A stretch of DNA of 64,000 bases, taken from the NCBI RefSeq assembly GCF_019977195.1, contig NZ_AP024643.1:2170001-2234000 (forward strand). The letters run 5' to 3'. The notes beneath the pieces were generated by a model. It was given only the letters and a program-made list of their open reading frames with translations. It ran no database searches and was not told the DNA's origin. Numbering within the stretch: position 1 is the stretch's first letter; every line of letters begins with the position of its first letter. Below are positions 16,717 to 25,805 of the stretch, in pieces. This stretch comes from Arthrobacter sp. StoSoilA2. GTDB taxonomy: Bacteria > Actinomycetota > Actinomycetes > Actinomycetales > Micrococcaceae. A program made the position numbers and the translations under genes.

Positions 16717-18078
16717 ATGAATAACCAAGACAGTATAATCACAAGTGGCAGTCATAGTGCCTCTGAGGAAGAACTGCTAGTTCCCCAGGCTTACAGCGAA
16801 GAACGACGAAGCTCCAGCCAACGGAAAAAGGCGTTTATTGGCGCGATTTGCGGGCAAATTTTCGAATGGTATGACTACGCTATCTATGGCTTCCTGGCCG
16901 TGTACATCGGCGCAAATTTCTTCGCCTCGGGTGACCCTGCGGTCAACGTGATTAGCGCTTTCGCTGTATTCGCATTGGCCTTCTTCATTCGACCAATCGG
17001 CGGAATCATCTTCGGCCCCATGGCCGACAAAATTGGTCGTAAGAAGACGCTCCTTATCGTGCTCACTTTGATGAGCGGCAGCACAGTAGTAATGGGACTT
17101 CTGCCCGTATCAGCGGCCGTAGGCCTGTTGGCACCCGCTTTATTGATTCTTCTACGGCTCATTCAGGGAGTCTCCGCCGGTGGAGAACTTGGAACCATCA
17201 ACACGTTCATCGCCGAGAATGCCTCGAAGGGAAACAAGGGATCTGCCACGAGCGTCATTGCAGCGGCATCAATCGTAGGGCTCCTTCTCGGCGCGTTTGT
17301 CGCCAATGGCATGAGCTGGGCCCTTGGGGCCGGGGCCATGACGGCATGGGGTTGGCGTATTCCCTTCTTGTTAGCCGCCCCCCTGGGTCTTCTCGCAATC
17401 TACATACGTACGAAGCTGGAAGAGACCCCTGACTTCAAGGCGCTGAAGGAAGAAAACGGAATCTCCAAATCCCCGCTGAGGGAGACACTGCGCCACCCAA
17501 AGCAGCTCTTCCTTGTGTTTTCGGCAGTAACCTTTATGGGCTCTTCCATCTACATGGTTATGACGTACTCGACCACATACCTGACGGCTGTTGTCGGGTT
17601 CGAGTGGGGCCCCACGTTCGGATATGTAGTCCTCGCTGGAGTGATTGCCATAGTCCTTGCTCCGATCAGCGGGAAGATCGGTGACAAGTTTGCACGCCGG
17701 AAAAACTACCTGGTTCTGACTTCCGTACTCGTCGCCCTGGCCATGGTGTGGTTCTTCTTCACAGCACCCGCCGCCACCCCAAGCACGCTGCTGGCACCGT
17801 GGATCGCACTGTCCATCGCGTTCGGACTCCTGCTGGGAAACCCGATGGCGATGATGAGCGAACTCCTGCCAGTTCGATTGCGGTCCACTGGATCCGCCAT
17901 CGGATACAACGTGGCCATAGCCGTCTTCGGCGGATCTGCGCCCTTCATTGCATCTTCACTCATTGCATGGACCAAAGACCCCTCCAGCCCGGTATGGTAC
18001 TTCCTTCTCACAGCCTTGGTGTCGGTTGGCGGCCTGCTGCTCATTAGGGACAAAGACTTGCTCGGCAAAGACCACTAG
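16717..18078 (+). CDS. MFS transporter, metabolite:H+ symporter (MHS) type
   Basis: This 453-residue membrane protein has about 12 hydrophobic segments. The MHS hallmark EWYDYAIYGFLAVYIG lies in the first segment and the MFS motif GPMADKIGRKKTL in the first cytoplasmic loop; RLIQGVSAGGELG follows. Relatives import organic acids such as shikimate, proline, alpha-ketoglutarate or aromatic acids by proton symport. AAAGGGAG sits eight bases before the chosen ATG. It lies inside the catabolic run and is probably the uptake system for the substrate. Confidence 0.9.
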   Translation: MNNQDSIITSGSHSASEEELLVPQAYSEERRSSSQRKKAFIGAICGQIFEWYDYAIYGFLAVYIGANFFASGDPAVNVISAFAVFALAFFIRPIGGIIFGPMADKIGRKKTLLIVLTLMSGSTVVMGLLPVSAAVGLLAPALLILLRLIQGVSAGGELGTINTFIAENASKGNKGSATSVIAAASIVGLLLGAFVANGMSWALGAGAMTAWGWRIPFLLAAPLGLLAIYIRTKLEETPDFKALKEENGISKSPLRETLRHPKQLFLVFSAVTFMGSSIYMVMTYSTTYLTAVVGFEWGPTFGYVVLAGVIAIVLAPISGKIGDKFARRKNYLVLTSVLVALAMVWFFFTAPAATPSTLLAPWIALSIAFGLLLGNPMAMMSELLPVRLRSTGSAIGYNVAIAVFGGSAPFIASSLIAWTKDPSSPVWYFLLTALVSVGGLLLIRDKDLLGKDH

Positions 18079-18134
18079 CCGCCCGGCTATTCTGCCGGCC
18101 TTCCAATAACCCAGAAAATAGAGAGGCAGCACAA

Positions 18135-18941
18135 ATGTCTGTACTGCAAACTGAAGTGCGCGGACACATAGGCATTATGACCTTGAATCGTCCCGAAAAG
18201 CTCAATGCTATGGACGCAGAGATGTTTGTCAGGATGGCTGAAACCTGGACAGCGTGGTCACTTGATAGCAACGTTCGATGCGCAGTCGTGACGGGAGCGG
18301 GCACCAAAGCGTTCTCTGTGGGAGGTGACCTTGGCACACTCATCCCCGTGCTCACCGGCGCCAAACCGCCGCAGAACGACTACGAGACCCTTCTGCTGGA
18401 GTCGCATCCAAAAGTCCGTGATACCGCCATGCTCCGCGCGTACTTCCGCAAACCAGTCATTGCCGCCATCAATGGTTTCTGTGTTGCCGGCGGAACAGAG
18501 TTCATTCAAGGAACCGACATTCGCGTCTGTACGGAGAACGCTACCTTCGGTCTGCCGGAAGTGAAGCGAGCTATCGTTCCAGCCGGTGGGTCACTCACCC
18601 GCCTGAGTCGACAAATCCCCTTCGCCAAAGCGATGGAGCTGATTCTGACGGGAAACCCGATGTCAGCTGCAGAAGCACTCCAATACGGCCTCGTGAACTA
18701 CGTAACCACCCAGGACAACCTCCTGGACAAGGCCCTGGAGATCGCCAACGAAATCAGCGCCAATGGCCCGTTGGCCGTAGCTGCAGCAAAGAAAGCCGTT
18801 ATTCAGAGCTCCGGCCTGACCTATGAAAATGCCTATGTGCTTGAAGACAAGGCATGGGACGAAGTCGCGAACTCAGAGGATGCAAAAGAAGGCCCCATCG
18901 CCTTCATGGAAAAACGTCCCGCACTATATGTCGGGAGATAG
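18135..18941 (+). CDS. Enoyl-CoA hydratase/isomerase (crotonase) family protein 1
   Basis: This 268-residue crotonase-fold enzyme has the CoA and oxyanion-hole motifs KAFSVGGDLGTL and AAINGFCVAGGTEF. FGLPEVKRAIVPAGGS keeps a glutamate at the position of the second catalytic residue in hydratases. It could therefore hydrate an enoyl-CoA, unlike the two PaaG-like paralogues further downstream. It follows the transporter by 56 bases and is followed after seven bases by the thiolase-like gene. Confidence 0.9.
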   Translation: MSVLQTEVRGHIGIMTLNRPEKLNAMDAEMFVRMAETWTAWSLDSNVRCAVVTGAGTKAFSVGGDLGTLIPVLTGAKPPQNDYETLLLESHPKVRDTAMLRAYFRKPVIAAINGFCVAGGTEFIQGTDIRVCTENATFGLPEVKRAIVPAGGSLTRLSRQIPFAKAMELILTGNPMSAAEALQYGLVNYVTTQDNLLDKALEIANEISANGPLAVAAAKKAVIQSSGLTYENAYVLEDKAWDEVANSEDAKEGPIAFMEKRPALYVGR

Positions 18942-18948
18942 GCACAAA

Positions 18949-20106
18949 GTGAACACACTTTCTGATAAAGCGTGCATTGTAGGCATCGGCCAAACCGAGT
19001 TCACCAGAGGCACGGAGAAAACAGAACTTCGCCTGCTTCTCGAAGCGACGAAGAACGCGCTGGACGACGCTGGCCTCGAAGCGCACGAAATCGACGGCAT
19101 AGTGGGCCCACCCGTGGCCAGCACCTCTGAACAGCTCGCTGCCAACCTGGGGGTGAAAGAGCTGAAGTACGCGTCGACGGTTCTCATGGGCGGTGCCAGC
19201 CCCGTGGTCGCGCTTCAAACCGCAGCGATGGCGGTAGCAAGCGGTGTGGCGGAAAATGTACTGGTTCCCTTGGGATGGAACGGATATACGGATCGCAGAA
19301 TCAGCAAAGTCGGAACAAATATCGAAGCCATCGCTGGCTCGCTGGGATCGTACTACATCCCCCATGGTGCCGTTTCACCAGTCCAGTGGTACGCCTGGCT
19401 GGCCACACGACATATGGCCATGTACGGCACCTCACCCGACGCGTTGGCAGAAGTCGCCCTCAGCAGTCGGGCCAATGCACAGTTGAACCCCAACGCCTTG
19501 ATGTACGGTCGTACATTGAACCGCGAACAATATGACGACTCCCGCTGGATTTCAAAGCCCTTTAGGATGTTCGATTGTTGCCTGGAAAACGATGGAGCAT
19601 GTGCGGTAATCGTGAGCTCTCCCCAACGTGCGCGCGATCTCCGCAAGAAGCCGGTCTTTATATCCGGAATCGCGGAGGGTCATCCCTACCCGGCAGACGA
19701 TTTCTCATCGCGGGAGGACATCTTCAAAATCGGATTGAGTGACGCCGCTCCTCGTGCCTTTGCTGCTGCTGGAGTTAACCATTCCGACATCGACTTCATG
19801 CAGGTATACGACTGCTTTTCCTTCGTTGCTCTGCTTCAGATCGAGGCAATGGGCTTCTGCGAAAGAGGCGAAGTCGAGGACTACGTGAAGGGTGGACGCT
19901 TGCGGTTAGGGGGAGAATTGCCCATGAATACGCATGGCGGGCTTCATTCCGAAGCACACATCTGGGGCATGAACCATATCAATGAAGCAGTCAAACAGCT
20001 TCGTGGAGAATGCGGCGACCGTCAAGTTGCCGATGCAAAGGTTGGTCTGGTGACAGGGTGGGGAGACTTTGGTGACGGTGGATTGGCGGTTCTCCGAAAT
20101 GACTGA
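18949..20106 (+). CDS. Thiolase-like protein (SCP-x/Ltp2 type), possible retro-aldolase subunit
   Basis: This 385-residue thiolase-fold protein begins VNTLSDKACIVGIGQTEF from a GTG at 18949 with GGGAGATAGG upstream; an in-frame ATG at 18928 is possible. The segment where classical thiolases have the nucleophilic cysteine reads VLMGGASPVVALQTAAMA, with no Cys. The C-terminal NTHGGLHSEAHIWGMNH keeps the family histidines. This pattern matches Ltp2-like proteins, which cleave acyl-CoA by retro-aldol reaction together with a DUF35 partner. The next gene, overlapping by eight bases, encodes exactly such a DUF35 protein. I infer a two-subunit aldolase rather than a true thiolase. Confidence 0.87.
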   Translation: MNTLSDKACIVGIGQTEFTRGTEKTELRLLLEATKNALDDAGLEAHEIDGIVGPPVASTSEQLAANLGVKELKYASTVLMGGASPVVALQTAAMAVASGVAENVLVPLGWNGYTDRRISKVGTNIEAIAGSLGSYYIPHGAVSPVQWYAWLATRHMAMYGTSPDALAEVALSSRANAQLNPNALMYGRTLNREQYDDSRWISKPFRMFDCCLENDGACAVIVSSPQRARDLRKKPVFISGIAEGHPYPADDFSSREDIFKIGLSDAAPRAFAAAGVNHSDIDFMQVYDCFSFVALLQIEAMGFCERGEVEDYVKGGRLRLGGELPMNTHGGLHSEAHIWGMNHINEAVKQLRGECGDRQVADAKVGLVTGWGDFGDGGLAVLRND

Positions 20107-20518
20107 GATGACAAAAAAACTTACATTTATCAAGCCGGCGGCGTCCAAGTTGTCCGATGAGTTCTACAGTCACTTCCGGCGCGGAAAGCTGTGCCTTCAG
20201 AGATGCGTCGACTGTAAGTCGTGGATCCATATTCCTAGAGAGATGTGCGCTCAGTGTGGTTCCTTCGACCTTGAGTGGGACGAGTGTTCAGGTCGGGCCG
20301 AGTTGTTCACCTGGACCGAAACGATAGTGGCTCCGCTCTCCACTCTTAAGGACGACGTTCCATTCACCGTAGCACTTGTCCAACTTGAAGAGGGCCCGCG
20401 TGTAGTGTCCCGGGTTGTGAATGCCGAATCAGATGAGCTGACCGCGGGGCTGAAACTAAAGGTGAGATTCGACGAAGTCGATCAAGACATTACGCTCGCT
20501 ACTTTTGAACCCGCCTAA
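20099..20518 (+). CDS. DUF35 / Zn-ribbon OB-fold acyl-CoA-associated protein
   Basis: This 139-residue protein has an N-terminal rubredoxin-like zinc ribbon (LQRCVDCKSW and EMCAQCGSFD) followed by a DUF35 OB-fold with FTWTETIVAPLSTLKDDVPF and VALVQLEEGPRVVSRV. DUF35 proteins form complexes with thiolase-like or hydratase subunits and help bind the acyl-CoA. The ATG at 20099 overlaps the end of the upstream thiolase-like gene, so the products are probably made in step. It is followed by the CoA-transferase gene. Confidence 0.9.
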   Translation: MTEMTKKLTFIKPAASKLSDEFYSHFRRGKLCLQRCVDCKSWIHIPREMCAQCGSFDLEWDECSGRAELFTWTETIVAPLSTLKDDVPFTVALVQLEEGPRVVSRVVNAESDELTAGLKLKVRFDEVDQDITLATFEPA

Positions 20519-20558
20519 GCCTCGTCAGGCTATTAAAGAGAACTAGGAGGTACTCAGA

Positions 20559-21755
20559 ATGCCGCGTGCTTCTGGTGTGCTGAATGGTCTTAAGGTCATT
20601 GATCTGTCGACCATTGTATTTGGTCCCTACTGTACGCAGATGCTTGCTGACATGGGTGCCGACGTTATCAAAGTCGAATCTCCGGACGGCGACTTCTTCA
20701 GGCAGAGTGGGAAGTCGAAAGAATCCGAAGATATGGGTCCTATCCATATGACATTGAACCGGGGAAAGCGCTCCGTAGTTATTGATTTGAAGTCGGCTGA
20801 AGGTAAGCAGACACTCATCGATCTCATCCGCTCTGCAGATGTCTTCATCCACAACATCAGAGGATCCGCCATTCAACGGTTGGGATTTGACTACGAATCA
20901 GTTGCGCTCCACGCGCCGGACATCATCTATGTCCATTGCGTAGGATACGGGTCCGCAGGTCCCTATGCCGACTATCCGGCCTACGACGATACCATCCAGG
21001 CCGCGAGTGGGTTCATCGACCTGGTTGCCAGCACTTCGAATACCTACGAGCCCAAGTTCGTTCCTACCATTGTGGCTGACAAAGTTAGTGGCCTGTATGC
21101 GGTGCAGGCAGTTCTTGCTGCACAGATACATAAGCATCAGACGGGCGAGGGGCAATTCGTAGAAGTACCCATGTTCGAGAGCTTCGTTCATTTCCTGCTT
21201 GAGGAACACTTGTTCGAAAGAACTTATGAGCCGCCAGTGGGCAGCATTGGGTACCGGCGCATCGTGGACAAAGACCGGAAACCGTTTGCAACATCCGACG
21301 GCTTCATCACTATCCTGCCGTACACGGATAAGAACTGGCATGACCTATTCGACCTGTTGGAGTGCCCGGAAGTCCTGTCCACTGTGCCTGTAGAAGGCTC
21401 GTTGTTACGGGTACAGCACGTCGGGCGGTTCTACGAGGCAATAGGCGAACGAACTCCTGGACGGACAACCGAGGAGTGGATGAGTGCGCTGACCAAAATC
21501 AACGTGCCGGCCATGCCTGTACGAAAGATCGAAGACATCCTCGACGATCCGCATCTCACGGCCGGGGAGTTCTTCAAGGTAGTGGAACACCCGACAGAAG
21601 GTTCCTACATTCAGATGCAACCACCGATCAGGTTCGGGGCAACTGGCTCCCCGGAGGTCGGGCATGCCCCGCGGCTCGGGCAGCACACCGACGAAGTACT
21701 GAAAGAGTTGTATTCGCTGGCAACGAACGCCGATGTCGACGCGGTGCGAGGTTAA
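20559..21755 (+). CDS. CaiB/BaiF (class III) CoA-transferase
   Basis: This 398-residue protein has the family's N-terminal LKVIDLSTIVFGPYCTQMLAD and ADVIKVESPDGD, the RGKRSVVIDLKS strand, and YVHCVGYGSAGPYAD. The YDDTIQAASG segment contains the conserved aspartate expected to carry the CoA transfer intermediate. It would activate a pathway carboxylic acid using another acyl-CoA as donor. A consensus AGGAGG is seven bases before the ATG. Two bases separate it from the next crotonase gene. Confidence 0.92.
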   Translation: MPRASGVLNGLKVIDLSTIVFGPYCTQMLADMGADVIKVESPDGDFFRQSGKSKESEDMGPIHMTLNRGKRSVVIDLKSAEGKQTLIDLIRSADVFIHNIRGSAIQRLGFDYESVALHAPDIIYVHCVGYGSAGPYADYPAYDDTIQAASGFIDLVASTSNTYEPKFVPTIVADKVSGLYAVQAVLAAQIHKHQTGEGQFVEVPMFESFVHFLLEEHLFERTYEPPVGSIGYRRIVDKDRKPFATSDGFITILPYTDKNWHDLFDLLECPEVLSTVPVEGSLLRVQHVGRFYEAIGERTPGRTTEEWMSALTKINVPAMPVRKIEDILDDPHLTAGEFFKVVEHPTEGSYIQMQPPIRFGATGSPEVGHAPRLGQHTDEVLKELYSLATNADVDAVRG

Positions 21756-21757
21756 CT

Positions 21758-22552
21758 ATGGAAAATAATCTGGTTCTTTTCGAACAGGCCAATGGTGTAG
21801 CAGTTCTTACGTTGAATCGGCCGGAGGTGTTGAACAGTCTTACGCCGGAGATGCACGTTCAAATCAGGGACGTGCTGGAGAAGATTCAGTCCTCTCCGGA
21901 AATTCGGGCCCTGGTTGTCACTGGCTCCGGAAGAGGTTTCTGCGCAGGCGCTGATTTGTCAGAAATCGACATGACGCCCGATTCCGGTCTTTTCGATCGC
22001 ATCGACCCCGGTCGACTGCTCAGCGAGTCCTACAACCCCACCGTAAGACTTTTCCAGGAACTCCGCGTTCCAACGATTGCTGCTTTGAACGGAGTGGCAG
22101 CCGGCGCTGGTGCGTCGCTGGCGCTACTTTGTGATATCACGATTGCCCATCCCAGCGCCTATTTCGTTCAATCGTTTACAAAGATCGGAATGATCCCGGA
22201 TGCGGGAGCAACCTGGACCCTGGTCAACCGTATTGGTTATGGGCGTGCAATGGGCTTGTGCATGACAGGTGGTCGGCTTGATGCGAACAGGGCCAAGGAA
22301 TGGGGGCTCGTTTGGGACGTCAGCGAATCGTGCGTGCAGGATGCCGTGTCCCTCGCTGAGGACCTGGCCAAAATGCCCACGAGAGCGCTTGCTGCACTGC
22401 GGCAGACTCTGAGCGTAGCCTGCCATCAAGACCTGAACGCGCAACTTGAATTAGAGACATTTCACCAGTCGGCTCTCGGCAGGACTCAAGACTTCGTGGA
22501 GGGAGTCACTGCTTTTATGGAAAAACGACCAGCCGTATTTGTTGGACGTTAG
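21758..22552 (+). CDS. Crotonase family protein 2, PaaG-like isomerase type
   Basis: This 264-residue crotonase has GRGFCAGADLSEID and AALNGVAAGAGASLALLCDI. The following segment reads FTKIGMIPDAGATWTLVNRIG, which matches PaaG-type isomerases and lacks the glutamate used by classical enoyl-CoA hydratases. PaaG-like enzymes move double bonds or isomerise epoxides and oxepins of ring-derived CoA thioesters. The frame is open far upstream, but the ATG at 21758, directly after the CoA-transferase stop, matches the family start. Confidence 0.88.
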   Translation: MENNLVLFEQANGVAVLTLNRPEVLNSLTPEMHVQIRDVLEKIQSSPEIRALVVTGSGRGFCAGADLSEIDMTPDSGLFDRIDPGRLLSESYNPTVRLFQELRVPTIAALNGVAAGAGASLALLCDITIAHPSAYFVQSFTKIGMIPDAGATWTLVNRIGYGRAMGLCMTGGRLDANRAKEWGLVWDVSESCVQDAVSLAEDLAKMPTRALAALRQTLSVACHQDLNAQLELETFHQSALGRTQDFVEGVTAFMEKRPAVFVGR

Positions 22553-22598
22553 TCTCCGGATCGCTGGGTAAATCGCTAGGTAGCGGGAGGAAGAGCAT

Positions 22599-23375
22599 TT
22601 GAATCTAGTTATTACGTCTGTCGAAGACGGGGTTTATACGTTAGTGCTGAACTCACCGGAGACGTTGAATGCAATGTCTTACGAGATGCTTGATGAACTG
22701 AAGATCGCACTGGACAGGGTAAGAGCAGACAAGCACAGCAAGGCATTGATTCTCACTGGGCGCGGACGTGGCTTCTGTTCCGGGGCGGAGCTGTCCGCCA
22801 TGGACTCGCGTATGGCAAAAGACAGTTTCGGCGCCGGAGTAAGCCAATTCATGACTTCAGTCTGTTCTCCTATCGTCGAGGCCATTCAAACGATGCCTGT
22901 GCCGGTCATTGGGGCGGTCAATGGGCCTGCGGTCGGTGGCGGTTTCGGGCTCGCCCTGGCATGCCATGTCGTTGTAGCCGCTCGAACGTCCTATTTCAGC
23001 GCCCCTTTTGTCCCAAAGCTCGGATTGATTCCGGACATGGGGGCGACATGGTTCTTGCCCCGATACGTCGGTATGGCCAGGGCGCTGTCGCTATGCCTCC
23101 TGGGCGAGCGTCTGTCCGCGACAGAGGCAGTGGACATGGGACTGATTCATAAGTGTGTGGATGATGAAAGCCTGGCTGAGGAGGCGCAGTCGCTTGCGCG
23201 AAGGCTGGCTGAAGTGCCTCGACAGGCTTTTGTCGATCTCTACCGGGCGCTGAGCTCGGCGGAAGAAAATTCCCTTCGCGAGCAACTGCACATGGAAGCG
23301 GAGCGGCAGGGTGTCCTCATTGAACTTCCTGCATTCAGAGAGGGAGTTTCTAAGTTTCTTAGAAAGAGCTCCTAG
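22599..23375 (+). CDS. Crotonase family protein 3, PaaG-like isomerase type
   Basis: This 258-residue paralogue of the upstream gene has GRGFCSGAELSAMD, GAVNGPAVGGGFGLALACHV and FVPKLGLIPDMGATWFLPRY, again the PaaG-like pattern without the hydratase glutamate. The start is a TTG at 22599, supported by GCGGGAGGAAG upstream and by the family start. Two adjacent PaaG-like genes may form a heteromer or act on successive double-bond isomers. It is followed by the dehydrogenase gene after 74 bases. Confidence 0.88.
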   Translation: MNLVITSVEDGVYTLVLNSPETLNAMSYEMLDELKIALDRVRADKHSKALILTGRGRGFCSGAELSAMDSRMAKDSFGAGVSQFMTSVCSPIVEAIQTMPVPVIGAVNGPAVGGGFGLALACHVVVAARTSYFSAPFVPKLGLIPDMGATWFLPRYVGMARALSLCLLGERLSATEAVDMGLIHKCVDDESLAEEAQSLARRLAEVPRQAFVDLYRALSSAEENSLREQLHMEAERQGVLIELPAFREGVSKFLRKSS

Positions 23376-23449
23376 AAAGGGTCCTGATCGGACCAATCTA
23401 TATGTCTGCCAGAGGGCGGCACACTTCGAGTCTTGGTAAAGGGAGTGGC

Positions 23450-24313
23450 ATGAACAAGACCAAATATATGGGTGTGGTTGGTTACGTCGGGCTGGGAAAC
23501 ATGGGAAGTGGAATAGCGACTCACTTAGCCGAGGCCGGTGTGCGCCTGGTGGTATTCGATCTCAAGCCGGCGGCAGTCGCCGCTGTCGTAGCGAAGGGGG
23601 CGAAAAGCGCAGCTTCCTTGGCAGAACTGGCTGCGGTAAGCGACGTCATCATTGTTTGCGTTGACCCTCAGGGACAAGTAATGCGGGTGGTTGACGAGTT
23701 GGCCGAGTTCCTGCGTCCCGGTCAGACGGTCATTATTCAGTCGTCCGTGTCTCCGGCATCAGTTATTGAGATGGCGGAGGTGGTGGCGAAGAAGGGGGTG
23801 AAGCTGTATGACGCTCCTGTAAGCGGCAGCCACGAAGATCGACGCAACGGAACGTTGTCAGTTCTCGCTGGTGCCACTGTGGAAGGAGTGGGGGCCGAGA
23901 CCGCCCTGCTTGAGTCGATCGGCCGGCCGCTCTACCTAAACGCTCTCGGGGGCGGAGAAGTAGCCAAACTCGCCAACAACGCGATCATGACGGTGACACG
24001 TCTGGCTACGATTGAATCGTTGGAGTTTGGTCGTGCCTTTGGGGTGTCGGAGGAGGATCTGGCCAAGGCAGTCATGATCAGCAGCGGCGGCTCCTGGGTA
24101 CTGGACAACTGGGAATATTTCGACGAACAGCTGCGATCTGGTTTCACCTTGCGGATGTCAAGCAAGCAGTCGAAAGAGATTCTCGAGACAGCGGAAAGCC
24201 GCGACGTGCGTATGCGAATGACCGAGGCCGCATTGGAGTACTCCAAGATCATTCACGAAGCCCGTTATGCCCGGTTGACCAACAAGGAACAACACGTGCC
24301 TGCAAGCAGCTGA
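23450..24313 (+). CDS. 3-hydroxyisobutyrate dehydrogenase family protein
   Basis: This 287-residue beta-hydroxyacid dehydrogenase has the NAD-binding motif GYVGLGNMGSGIATHL at its start, the substrate motif YDAPVSGSHEDRRNGTLSV, and the catalytic lysine in GGEVAKLANNAIM. It would oxidise a 3-hydroxy acid or reduce a semialdehyde with NAD(P). I chose the ATG at 23450, preceded by AAAGGGAG, over an in-frame ATG 16 codons upstream. It continues the plus-strand catabolic run. Confidence 0.9.
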   Translation: MNKTKYMGVVGYVGLGNMGSGIATHLAEAGVRLVVFDLKPAAVAAVVAKGAKSAASLAELAAVSDVIIVCVDPQGQVMRVVDELAEFLRPGQTVIIQSSVSPASVIEMAEVVAKKGVKLYDAPVSGSHEDRRNGTLSVLAGATVEGVGAETALLESIGRPLYLNALGGGEVAKLANNAIMTVTRLATIESLEFGRAFGVSEEDLAKAVMISSGGSWVLDNWEYFDEQLRSGFTLRMSSKQSKEILETAESRDVRMRMTEAALEYSKIIHEARYARLTNKEQHVPASS

Positions 24314-24559
24314 ATGCAACTCACCAGCACGTTCGGGCGGAGGGTGGCGCTCTGCTCCGGCGGAGCGTGCCCGAAACGATTCCTAAGGGTCCAGCTGCAG
24401 GCAGCTTTCCGTTCGTCACTTGGGTTGCCATCTTTGCCTCGGGGCGGACAGTCTGATCTTCCTGACCACCTTGGCCGGCAATACCCTCAGCAAAGCTCCG
24501 GGCCGGGCCGCGGCCAACAGGCAGTTGCTGCGTCAACCGTACTAATCAAGGAGGAAACG

Positions 24560-25456
24560 TTGAAAATTCAACGTGTTGGAGACGTGAAAACCGCGCTGGG
24601 CGAAGGACCGTACTGGGACCCGACCGCTGGCGTACTGTACTTCGTCGACATCCTGGGAAACGCAATCTGGCGGTACAACCCGGATGGGGATTTTTTCACC
24701 AGCTGGCCGACCCCCGTGCAGCCCTCAGCAATCAGCCGCACAACGGACCAGCGACTAATCACGGCCCTTGCCGACGGGTTTTACGATTTTGACCCCGACC
24801 GGGGAGTATTCCGCCTCATCGCCAAGGTGGAATTCGACAACGACGAAGAACAGATCAACGACGCCAAAATAGACCGGCAGGGACGCTTTGTTGCCGGTGC
24901 CAGCAACAAGTCACGCCGTCCGGGCGCGGGCCTGTACAGTTTCGACGGCGAAAACGTCACCAAACTCGACGACGGCTTCACCATCTCCAACGGCCCGTGC
25001 TGGAGCCCGGACGGCCGCACCTTCTACATCGCCGACACGATCCCCAAGATCATCTACGCCTATGACTACGACACCGCCACCGGTGCGCTCTCGAACAAGC
25101 GTGTCTTTGCGGACACCTCCGACATCAGCGGACTCCCCGACGGGGCGACAGTCGACGCTGACGGCCGGGTATGGTGGACCTTCGTCGGAAGTGACGGAGG
25201 GCTGATCTGCTACAACCCAGACGGAACGATCCACCAGCGCCTCGCCACCGGCGTTAAATCCATGACGAGCATCCAGTTCGGTGGCGAGAAGTTCGACACC
25301 ATGTATTTGACCTCCCTGGATCCTGAAAAGCTTGGCCGACCCACAAGCGACCCGCACAGCGGCGCGCTGTACAAAATCGAACAAACCGGAGTAGTTGGCC
25401 TGCCCGAACCACTTGCCACCACCATGGTGCACCCGCCGAGCACTACAACGCGATGA
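24560..25456 (+). CDS. SMP-30/gluconolactonase family lactone hydrolase
   Basis: This 298-residue beta-propeller protein has the family pattern ALGEGPYWDPTAGVLYFVDI (metal-binding Glu), INDAKIDRQGRFVAG, ISNGPCWSPDGRTFYIADT and GLPDGATVDADGRVWWTFV, with the expected metal-ligand Asn and Asp residues. Such enzymes open sugar or alicyclic lactones using calcium or zinc. The start is a TTG at 24560 with AAGGAGG six bases upstream. The tail after GLPEPLA is atypical and ends near the IS remnant, so the C-terminus may have been altered. It could open a lactone made by the flavin monooxygenase. Confidence 0.88.
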   Translation: MKIQRVGDVKTALGEGPYWDPTAGVLYFVDILGNAIWRYNPDGDFFTSWPTPVQPSAISRTTDQRLITALADGFYDFDPDRGVFRLIAKVEFDNDEEQINDAKIDRQGRFVAGASNKSRRPGAGLYSFDGENVTKLDDGFTISNGPCWSPDGRTFYIADTIPKIIYAYDYDTATGALSNKRVFADTSDISGLPDGATVDADGRVWWTFVGSDGGLICYNPDGTIHQRLATGVKSMTSIQFGGEKFDTMYLTSLDPEKLGRPTSDPHSGALYKIEQTGVVGLPEPLATTMVHPPSTTTR

Positions 25457-25805
25457 CCCGGACGGAAAGCGCTGGGATGCTGCCGAAATAATCGATGGCT
25501 CAGGCGCGTCGGTTGGACTGGTGAGGCTGGTGCATAGGACCGGTCCTATGCAGGGGACGCGAGGACGCGCAAAGTGGGTACTTGAATTTCGACGCGCTGG
25601 CCGGAGAGTTGTTGGCTCCCGAGTGTCGTTGCTTTCTGGCCAACAATAGGGGCAATTGTTCGCGGATTCGATGATGCGGGAATCCTTCCCGTCGGCGAGG
25701 ACGGCCGTCAGTTCCCGGGTCGGTGATCGGCTCTGTGCTGGTGCTGCAAGCCGGAATGCTTCGAGGTCGCAGAGCCCCTTTGCCGGTTCGGCACCGCGGG
25801 TTGTT
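25457..25805. other. Intergenic stretch between the lactonase gene and the IS21 remnant
   Basis: I see no gene here. Open frames on both strands lack ribosome binding sites and recognisable motifs. The stretch may contain eroded sequence of the left part of the IS21-type element. Confidence 0.4.

Noticed and set aside
25395..25649. 84-codon frame with GRAKWVLEF, resembling a respiratory complex I subunit phrase
   Set aside because: Only a short string matches, and the frame begins inside the SMP-30 gene in another frame without a ribosome binding site.
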